A DNA stretch of 19,487 nucleotides from Micrococcales bacterium UBA4448 (GTDB lineage Bacteria; Actinomycetota; Actinomycetes; Actinomycetales; Microbacteriaceae). The notes under the pieces were generated by a model that saw only the letters and a list, made by a program, of their open reading frames with translations, made no database searches and was not told the origin of the DNA. The stretch is taken from positions 9,039 through 28,525 of the forward strand of contig DGPE01000033.1 in the NCBI GenBank assembly GCA_002390305.1, given 5' to 3'. A program made the position numbers and the translations under genes. Of the stretch, positions 13,858 through 19,487 are shown in pieces; within the stretch, counting starts at the first letter, position 1, and every line of letters begins with the position of its first letter.

Positions 13858-14283
13858 CTACCTGATTTTTAGCACTTTCAGCGCACCTCTGGTGAAGAAG
13901 GTTGCAACGCTCATTATTACCGCAGCCAAAATTGCCCAACCCAGTGATTCGATTGCCAGCCCTTCCGAGGTGAAACCATCGATGCTAAAAATGTCTGCTC
14001 CTAGGAATCCACTTAGCCAGGCAACCAGCAGCAGCAGTGCTCCGTTTATGACAAAAGAGATTAGCCCGAAGGTGATTATGTAGAGCGGGAACGCGATGAC
14101 TTTAATGATTGGTGCGATGATCGCATTCACGATTCCGAACACTGCACCCACCACCAGAAATGACCCTGCGATATTCCAAAAACCGGTGCCTCCGTAGGGG
14201 GTTAGTTGAACCTGAGGGACCAGTGAGGTGGCAACCCAAAGGCCAACGGCATTAACAATCGTGCTTATGAGAAATCGCAACAT
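13858..14283 (-). CDS. Small four-helix membrane protein, phage holin family 4 / PF04020-like
   Basis: 141 residues with four hydrophobic helices. Motif-like segments GIVNAIIAPIIKVIAFPLYIITFG and ISFVINGALLLLVAWL match the typical PF04020 pattern of LVNALVRPIL...LPLTLLTLGL...LINALLLLL. Despite the family name it is chromosomal and common in bacteria without any lysis function; no phage genes are nearby. The ATG at 14283 is preferred; a TTG lies one codon upstream. A GATAAT (14303-14298 on the minus strand) about 15 bases upstream is a possible -10, with no good -35. It precedes purB by about 60 bases on the same strand and is divergent from pdhA. Confidence 0.8.
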   Translation of the reverse strand: MLRFLISTIVNAVGLWVATSLVPQVQLTPYGGTGFWNIAGSFLVVGAVFGIVNAIIAPIIKVIAFPLYIITFGLISFVINGALLLLVAWLSGFLGADIFSIDGFTSEGLAIESLGWAILAAVIMSVATFFTRGALKVLKIR

Positions 14284-14307
14284 CAAACAATTCTTTCATT
14301 ATCGGGC

Positions 14308-14313
14308 TAAATT
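14308..14313 (+). promoter_or_regulatory. Candidate leaderless -10 element for the E1-alpha operon
   Basis: TAAATT is followed by 7 bases (AGTGGGC) and then the GTG start at 14321, fitting TANNNT-N7-RTG. There is no Shine-Dalgarno before the GTG. The -35 is poor. The geometry helps fix the start codon. Confidence 0.45.
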
Positions 14314-14320
14314 AGTGGGC

Positions 14321-15439
14321 GTGACCCCAGCAAATCAGCCACCAATGTTGCAACTGCTTGCGGCCGATGGAGCTTACGGTGTTCCAAAAGGCTACGAGAA
14401 GTACGGCAAGATCATTGAAGGGCTTGACGAGGAAACTCTAAAAACCTTTTATCGAGACATGGCGCGAATTCGCAGGTTCGACGTCGAGGCAACAGCTTTG
14501 CAGCGCCAGGGGCAGCTAGGTCTTTGGGTTCCAGCCATTGGCCAAGAGGGTGCTCAAATTGGATCCGGTTATGGCGTTGGCCAAAATGACCACATATTCC
14601 CCAGCTACCGAGAGCACGGCGTTGCTCTAACTCACGGCGTTGAACTCATGTCAATTCTAAAAATTATGCGAGGCGTGAACCACGGCGGCTGGGATCCAAA
14701 TGAAACTCGCTTCCACCACTACGCAATTGTGTTGGCCACTCAGGTTCTTCACGCCGTTGGATATGCCATGGGGGTCAAGCTCGATGGAAAAGTTGGAACC
14801 GGCAACAAGGACGAAGACCTGGCTGTTATTTCATATCTGGGAGACGGGGCAACCGCCGAGGGCGATGTTTCAGAGTCGCTGCTGTTTGCAGCGGTCAATG
14901 AATCCCCGATTGTATTTTTTATTCAAAATAACCAGTGGGCAATTTCCTCTCACATAGACAGTCAGACCAAAACACCTCTTTACACAAGGGGTGAGGGTTT
15001 TGGTGTTCCGGGAATGCGAATTGACGGCAATGATGTGCTGGCTTGCTATGCAGCCACCCAGCATCACATGGACAATGCTCGCGCTGGCCAAGGTCCATTC
15101 TTGCTTGAGGCGCTCACCTACCGAATCGGTGCCCACACCACCTCGGATGATCCGAGCAAATATCGCGAGGAAGCTGAGGTTGAGACCTGGAAGGCAAAGG
15201 ACCCACTCAAACGCTTTGAAATATTCCTGAGAAGACAGGGCATCAACGATGACTTTTTCGAGCAGGTCAAGATTGCAGGAGATGATCTCGCCAAAGACAT
15301 CAGGGAACAGACTTTCGCACTAAAGAACCCACCTCTGGAAAACATCTTTAACCACGTTTACTCAGAACAACACCCTGAAATAGACAAGCAGCGAGCTTGG
15401 CTGGATGCCTACGAAGCCCAAATGGGTGACCATGAGTAG
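14321..15439 (+). CDS. pdhA: 2-oxoacid dehydrogenase E1 component, alpha subunit (pyruvate or branched-chain type)
   Basis: Thiamine-diphosphate-dependent decarboxylating subunit; with E1-beta it forms the heterotetrameric E1 that acylates the lipoyl group of E2. 372 residues from GTG at 14321, giving MTPANQPPMLQLLAADG; upstream in-frame starts would extend into the divergent gene. Seen: PAIGQEGAQIG at 71-81, HIFPSYREHG at 91-100, ThDP motif GDGA (174-177) ... NN (203-204), and RIGAHTTSDDPSKYR at 268-282, a loop like that of branched-chain dehydrogenases. Actinobacterial complexes of this kind are annotated both as pyruvate and as branched-chain dehydrogenase, so the substrate is open. Ends with an 8-base overlap (ATGAGTAG) with the next gene. 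Confidence 0.9.
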   Translation: MTPANQPPMLQLLAADGAYGVPKGYEKYGKIIEGLDEETLKTFYRDMARIRRFDVEATALQRQGQLGLWVPAIGQEGAQIGSGYGVGQNDHIFPSYREHGVALTHGVELMSILKIMRGVNHGGWDPNETRFHHYAIVLATQVLHAVGYAMGVKLDGKVGTGNKDEDLAVISYLGDGATAEGDVSESLLFAAVNESPIVFFIQNNQWAISSHIDSQTKTPLYTRGEGFGVPGMRIDGNDVLACYAATQHHMDNARAGQGPFLLEALTYRIGAHTTSDDPSKYREEAEVETWKAKDPLKRFEIFLRRQGINDDFFEQVKIAGDDLAKDIREQTFALKNPPLENIFNHVYSEQHPEIDKQRAWLDAYEAQMGDHE

Positions 15440-16415
15440 CTATAAAGAGATGGCAATAGCCAAGGCCCTCAACGCGGGTCTGCAAAAAGCCATGGCCGAC
15501 GATGAAAAAGTTTTGATGTTTGGTGAGGATGTTGCCGAGCTGGGCGGCGTTTTCCGGGTAACCGAGGGCCTGCACGCCGAGTTTGGGCAGCAGAGAATCT
15601 TCAATACTCCGATTGCGGAATCCGCAATCGTTGGAACGGCAATCGGATTGGCGATGCGTGGTTATAGACCGGTGGTCGAGATTCAGTTCGACGGATTCGT
15701 GTTTCCGGCTTTTAACCAAATCACGAGTCAGCTTGCAAAACTCACCTACCGTTCCGAGGGCTCACTTCAAATGCCGGTGGTTATCAGGATTCCTTACGGT
15801 GGTGGCATCGGCGCAGTTGAGCACCACTCTGAGAGCCCGGAAGCCTATTTTGCTCACACCGCAGGCTTGAGAATTGTTTCACCATCCAACCCAAACGATG
15901 CTTACTGGATGATGCAGCAGGCAATTCAATCTCCGGATCCGGTGATCATGCTGGAACCAAAACGCCGCTATTGGCAAAAAGGTCCCGTGAACCTGGACAC
16001 ACCCGCGCTTCCGCTTCACAACGCAAGGTTGATGCGCGAGGGCAGTCAGGTGACTCTCTTGGCATATGGGCCGATGGTAACCGCCGCCCTTCAAGCCGCT
16101 GAAATCGGGGCCGAGGAGGGCAAGAGCATTGAGGTCATAGATCTTCGATCAATTTCCCCAATTGACTATCCAACCATCATGGCGTCGGTGAAAAAAACCT
16201 CAAGGGCTGTGATTGTCCACGAGGCGCCAACCAACGTTTCGGTTTCAAGCGAGGTTGCGGCGCGAATTTCCCACGAGGCCTTTTATCACCTTGAAGCGCC
16301 GGTGATCAGGGTTGGTGGTTTTGACACTCCATATCCCCCAGCCAAACTCGAAGAGATGTATCTTCCGGATGCAGACCGTATTCTTGAAGCAATTGACAGG
16401 TCTTTGGATTACTAG
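15432..16415 (+). CDS. pdhB: 2-oxoacid dehydrogenase E1 component, beta subunit
   Basis: Beta half of the E1 heterotetramer; shares the ThDP site with the alpha subunit. 327 residues from ATG at 15432. Seen: LMFGEDVAELGGVFRVTEGL at 28-47, NTPIAESAIVGTAIGLA at 58-74 with the conserved catalytic Glu (E63), IQFDGFVFPAFNQI, PYGGGIGAVEHHSESPEAYFAHT, and DLRSISPIDYPTIMASVKKTSRAVIVHE in the C-terminal domain. ATG 15432 overlaps the end of the alpha gene by 8 bases and is favoured over earlier in-frame starts in the overlap. E2 begins 11 bases after its stop, so the three are one transcription unit. Confidence 0.93.
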   Translation: MSSYKEMAIAKALNAGLQKAMADDEKVLMFGEDVAELGGVFRVTEGLHAEFGQQRIFNTPIAESAIVGTAIGLAMRGYRPVVEIQFDGFVFPAFNQITSQLAKLTYRSEGSLQMPVVIRIPYGGGIGAVEHHSESPEAYFAHTAGLRIVSPSNPNDAYWMMQQAIQSPDPVIMLEPKRRYWQKGPVNLDTPALPLHNARLMREGSQVTLLAYGPMVTAALQAAEIGAEEGKSIEVIDLRSISPIDYPTIMASVKKTSRAVIVHEAPTNVSVSSEVAARISHEAFYHLEAPVIRVGGFDTPYPPAKLEEMYLPDADRILEAIDRSLDY

Positions 16416-16426
16416 GAAGTGGTGAA

Positions 16427-17731
16427 ATGAGTATTGCGAAATTCCCACTGCCCGATGTTGGCGAGGGCCTAACCGAGGCTGAAATCGTCACTTGGCATGT
16501 TGCTCCAGGTGATCAGGTGACTGTGAACCAAACAATCTGTGAAATCGAGACTGCCAAGTCTGTTGTCGAGTTGCCATGTCCATTCGAAGGTGAAGTTGTT
16601 GAGCTTTTTGCGGCGGTGGGCGACACGGTCGAAGTTGGAAATCCAATCATTTCGGTCAAAATGGTGGGTGACTCTCCTATTCCAGTGCTTTCCGAACCCG
16701 ATGCTCCAGCAGCAGCTCAAGAGTCTGACACTGGAGCCGAATATAAGATTCCAACACTGGTGGGCTATGGCGAGGCAAGCGAAGCCAAGAGCCGCAGATC
16801 AAGAGCCGTGAAGCCGGCAGCAACAGCCACCGCTGTTCCAGTTGCGATGGTGAGCGCAGCGGTCGCATCCGATGCCATCGTCGCAAAGCCCCCGATTCGC
16901 AAGGTGGCAAAAGAGCTGGGCGTGAACCTGGCTTTGATTGCAGGTACCGGAACCCACGGTGAGATCACCCGCGAAGACGTGATTGCAAACGCCAGTCAGG
17001 CAAGTGTCTTTAAAAACCTCACCACCCCGGATGCTCCAAGCGAGCGAGAAGAACGCATCCCAGTAAAGGGCGTTAGAAAAGCAATCGCGACAGCGATGGT
17101 CAAGAGCGCTTTCACTGCCCCACACGTCAGCATCTTCGTTGACGTTGATGCAACCAGGACCATGGAATACGTGAAGCGACTAAAGGCGTCGGTTGATTTT
17201 GCCGGAGTGAAGGTCACCCCGCTTTTGATCATGGCAAAAGCCATAATTTGGGCCGCCAGAAGAAACCAAATGGTGAATTCAAGCTGGTCTGACACCGAGA
17301 TCATCGTTCACAATTTTGTAAACCTCGGTATTGCTGCGGCAACCCCAAGGGGCTTGATAGTTCCAAACATCAAAGATGCCGATGCAATGAACATGATTGA
17401 GCTTGCGGTTGCCATTGAGCAGCTTGCTGCAACCGCCAGAGAGGGTAAAACCCCTCCGGAGGACATGAAGGAAGGCACCATAACCATCACCAATATCGGT
17501 GTTTTCGGTGTTGACACAGGAACACCGATTCTGAACCCGGGTGAAGTTGGGATTGTTGCCCTTGGCTCGATCCGCAAGAAGCCATGGGTTGTCGATGATG
17601 AGATTGTCGTGCGTCAGGTCACAACCATCGGCGCGACCTTTGATCACAGGGTTGTTGATGGCGACGTTGCCTCTAGGTTTGTGCAGGATGTGGCAAGCGT
17701 TATTGAGGAACCAGCACTACTACTTGACTAA
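16427..17731 (+). CDS. pdhC: Dihydrolipoamide acyltransferase E2 of the 2-oxoacid dehydrogenase complex
   Basis: Forms the core of the complex, carrying the acyl group on a lipoyl lysine and passing it to CoA. 434 residues in order: one lipoyl domain about 2-78 with the lipoylated lysine K44 in ETAKSVVE, an Ala/Pro-rich linker about 84-150, the peripheral-subunit-binding domain about 154-187 (PPIRKVAKELGVNLALIAGTG), and a catalytic domain from about 208 with ITITNIG and the active-site TFDHRVVDGD near 405-413 (H407, D411). A single lipoyl domain. GGAAGTGGTG precedes the ATG. No E3 (dihydrolipoyl dehydrogenase) follows; it must be encoded elsewhere. The acetyl or branched-acyl specificity is undecided. 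Confidence 0.92.
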   Translation: MSIAKFPLPDVGEGLTEAEIVTWHVAPGDQVTVNQTICEIETAKSVVELPCPFEGEVVELFAAVGDTVEVGNPIISVKMVGDSPIPVLSEPDAPAAAQESDTGAEYKIPTLVGYGEASEAKSRRSRAVKPAATATAVPVAMVSAAVASDAIVAKPPIRKVAKELGVNLALIAGTGTHGEITREDVIANASQASVFKNLTTPDAPSEREERIPVKGVRKAIATAMVKSAFTAPHVSIFVDVDATRTMEYVKRLKASVDFAGVKVTPLLIMAKAIIWAARRNQMVNSSWSDTEIIVHNFVNLGIAAATPRGLIVPNIKDADAMNMIELAVAIEQLAATAREGKTPPEDMKEGTITITNIGVFGVDTGTPILNPGEVGIVALGSIRKKPWVVDDEIVVRQVTTIGATFDHRVVDGDVASRFVQDVASVIEEPALLLD

Positions 17732-17736
17732 TTGCA

Positions 17737-17767
17737 ATTGACAATCATTGTCAATAAGGATTAGTAT
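17737..17767 (+). promoter_or_regulatory. Zur-type operator overlapping a leaderless promoter of znuA
   Basis: A perfect 9-1-9 inverted repeat, ATTGACAATCATTGTCAAT (17737-17755), contains the core TGACAATCATTGTCA, whose 7-1-7 form resembles actinobacterial Zur boxes. It carries a perfect -35 TTGACA (17738-17743); after 18 bases comes TAGTAT (17762-17767, 4 of 6), and 7 bases later the znuA ATG, so the mRNA would be leaderless. A repressor bound here would cover the -35. E2 stops 5 bases upstream without a terminator. Confidence 0.75.
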
Positions 17768-17774
17768 CAGGCTC

Positions 17775-18791
17775 ATGAATCTTTTATTCAAGAAAATTCT
17801 TTGGTCCGTGCTCGCCGCTCTAGCGGCCCTAGCTCTGGTAATCACCGCAATCACGGTGTTTGCAGGCGATGAGGAAAACACAGATGCAACCCCAAACCCT
17901 TCTCCAAGTGTTACCCGCGAGGGAATGACGGGGGTGATTCAGGTTGTCACCTCAACCAATGTCTGGGCAAGTGTTATTGAGTTAGTTGGTGGCGACTGGG
18001 TCGAGGTTACGACCATTATCGAAAACTTCACTCAAGACCCTCACTCCTATGAGGCCAGCGCTAGAGACCAGTTGGCAGTTCAAGACGCCGAACTGGTTAT
18101 CGCGAACGGCGGCGGCTACGACGAATTCATGGACCAGCTTGTCTCAGCGGCTACCGGCGACCGGGTATTTTTGGAACTAGTTGAAGGCGAACATTCCCAT
18201 TCTGACGAAGACGCAGACCACGACGAGACCAATGCCGAGACAGCCAGCGACGACGGGCATGATGACCACGGTAATGAGCACATTTGGTATGACCTACATG
18301 CTGTTTCGGAGGCGGCAGAACTGATTGCCGAGGCCATCAACGAGCTAAGACCAGAAGCCTTTGACGATGTGAACCTGAACTACGACTTCTTTGAATCAGA
18401 GCTTGAAAACTTGGAGCTTCGCATTGAGGCGCTGAGAGACAGAGCTCTGGGTCTGGGGGTTATTACCACCGAGGGCGTGGGGAATCTCATGCTTGAAGAT
18501 GCCGGTTTTGAAAACCTAACCCCGGACGCTTTGGCCGACGCGGTTGAGGAGGAGCGGGATGTGCCACTGACCGCGCTGGAGAGTGCCAAGTCCCTACTCA
18601 CCAACAAACTGGCTGTTTTGCTGGTCGTAAATGTTCAGGTCGAAGATTCGGCCTCTGCTGAACTGATAAAAGCGGCCGAAGCAGCAGGGATCCCGGTAGT
18701 TAGTCTGAGCGAGACGATTCCAAGCGAAGACCTCGATTACCTCGATTGGATGGCATCGGTTATTGACCAACTCCAAGAGGCCATTTACTAA
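17775..18791 (+). CDS. znuA: High-affinity zinc ABC transporter, substrate-binding protein
   Basis: Captures zinc (or manganese) outside the membrane and delivers it to the permease. 338 residues from ATG 17775; the start is fixed by the leaderless promoter. Seen: N-terminal hydrophobic segment about 7-30 ending VFA-GD, a likely signal-peptidase I site or an uncleaved anchor; no cysteine follows, so it is not a lipoprotein. Cluster A-1 family features: DPHSYEAS with metal ligand H90, NEHIWYDLHA with H169, TTEGVGNLM with E233 where many zinc proteins have His, and SETIPSEDLDYLDWM near 311-325. Between lies an Asp/His-rich loop (about 138-168: EGEHSHSDEDADHDE), typical of zinc-type proteins. 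The Zur-like operator and this loop support zinc; E233 is a feature of manganese/actinobacterial zinc types. znuC starts immediately after the stop. Confidence 0.88.
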   Translation: MNLLFKKILWSVLAALAALALVITAITVFAGDEENTDATPNPSPSVTREGMTGVIQVVTSTNVWASVIELVGGDWVEVTTIIENFTQDPHSYEASARDQLAVQDAELVIANGGGYDEFMDQLVSAATGDRVFLELVEGEHSHSDEDADHDETNAETASDDGHDDHGNEHIWYDLHAVSEAAELIAEAINELRPEAFDDVNLNYDFFESELENLELRIEALRDRALGLGVITTEGVGNLMLEDAGFENLTPDALADAVEEERDVPLTALESAKSLLTNKLAVLLVVNVQVEDSASAELIKAAEAAGIPVVSLSETIPSEDLDYLDWMASVIDQLQEAIY

Positions 18792-19487
18792 ATGACACCA
18801 ATCCTGAGCCTTGAAGAGGCTTCCCTAGCCTTTGATGACAAGGTCATCTGGCAAAACTTGGATTTCCAGGTTGAGCCGGGAGAATTCATTGCGCTAATTG
18901 GAGCAAATGGTTCTGGAAAATCGATGCTCTTGAAGTCGATCCTGGGTCAGCAGCAGCTGACTTCTGGAGCCATCACTTTTCTGGGCAAGAAGGCCACTTC
19001 TGGAAGCACCGACATCGGTTACATCCCGCAGCACAGGGCTCTTGATTCACATCTGCCGTTGCGGGTTTTTGATGCTGTCCGGCTGGGCCTAGATGGCCAT
19101 CGGCTTGGAATACCTATTTCAACTACCAAAACTAAAACGGCAGTTATGGAGGCCCTAGCCAAGGTTGACGCAACCGACATGGCAAGCTCTCCACTAGGCG
19201 AACTCTCCGGTGGAGAAATGCAGCGGGTTCGAGTGGCTCAGGCTTTGATCGGCAAACCAAAGCTGATTTTGGCGGATGAGCCGCTGAGCGCATTAGATCT
19301 CAATCACCAGCAGGTTGTCAGCGGCTTGATAGCAGATCAGGCCAAGAAACAAGGTGCGGCGGTTATTTTCGTGACTCATGACCTAAACCCAATTTCGGAT
19401 TACGTTGATCGAGTGCTGTATTTGGCTCATGGCAAATATGAAATTGGAACCCCTGACGAAGTTATGCAGTCAGACGTATTGTCAAAG
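18792..19487 (+). CDS. znuC: Zinc ABC transporter ATP-binding protein, 3' end outside the window
   Basis: ATPase that powers the zinc importer. 232 codons are visible and the frame is still open at the last base. The ATG follows the znuA stop with no gap (TAAATG), so translation is coupled. Seen: Walker A GANGSGKS at 37-44 (followed by M, usually T), Q-loop Q80 in YIPQHRALD, signature LSGGE at 138-142, Walker B LILADEP at 158-164, D-loop SALD, and H-loop H196 in FVTHD. Read by eye from the sequence, since no stop is present. The membrane permease (znuB) is expected next, but is not in the window. Confidence 0.93.
   Translation, partial: MTPILSLEEASLAFDDKVIWQNLDFQVEPGEFIALIGANGSGKSMLLKSILGQQQLTSGAITFLGKKATSGSTDIGYIPQHRALDSHLPLRVFDAVRLGLDGHRLGIPISTTKTKTAVMEALAKVDATDMASSPLGELSGGEMQRVRVAQALIGKPKLILADEPLSALDLNHQQVVSGLIADQAKKQGAAVIFVTHDLNPISDYVDRVLYLAHGKYEIGTPDEVMQSDVLSK

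Noticed and set aside
13858..14283. Prophage remnant suggested by a holin-family gene
   Set aside because: The family is widespread on chromosomes and there is no other phage gene, integrase or attachment site nearby.

Overview
The window looks like a chromosomal piece of a small-genome, medium-GC actinobacterium, probably a Microbacteriaceae member. The GC content, very short intergenic gaps, frequent GTG/TTG starts and promoters of the type TANNNT followed 6-7 bases later by the start codon all point that way. A freshwater Aquiluna/Rhodoluna-like lineage is my guess; it is inferred from style and gene order and is not proven. No IS elements, prophage, CRISPR, tRNA or rRNA were seen. The left end is close to the chromosome origin, because parB opens the window and the next genes follow the usual actinobacterial order near dnaA.

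Layout. (1) 1-6857: the end of parB (+), then a long minus-strand block read right to left: NUDIX hydrolase, a very short DUF6049-like membrane protein, murJ, trxB, trxA, a PLP aminotransferase and a D-Ala-D-Ala ligase. This joins chromosome segregation, cell-wall precursor synthesis and export, and thiol redox control. A sigma-R/SigH-type promoter sits in front of trxBA. (2) 6897-8315: CCA-adding enzyme (+), divergent from the NUDIX gene. (3) 8316-10083: rpsF-ssb-rpsR-rplI operon. It has a leader that can fold like the S6:S18-binding autoregulatory RNA and ends in a perfect 15-bp hairpin terminator. (4) 10084-10340: the only large non-coding stretch. It carries a same-strand cluster of DnaA boxes directly upstream of the dnaB promoter. 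(5) 10341-12415: dnaB and two small membrane proteins. (6) 12416-14283: purB and a small four-helix membrane protein (phage-holin-4 family), minus strand. (7) 14321-17731: E1-alpha, E1-beta and E2 of a 2-oxoacid dehydrogenase complex. (8) 17737-19487: a perfect 19-bp Zur-like palindrome overlapping a consensus -35, then znuA and the start of znuC, which runs off the window.

Most of the window is housekeeping. The points most worth checking are the DnaA-box cluster before dnaB, the S6:S18-like leader, the SigH-type promoter of trxBA, the Zur operator on znuA, and the DUF6049 gene reduced to its C-terminal anchor module.
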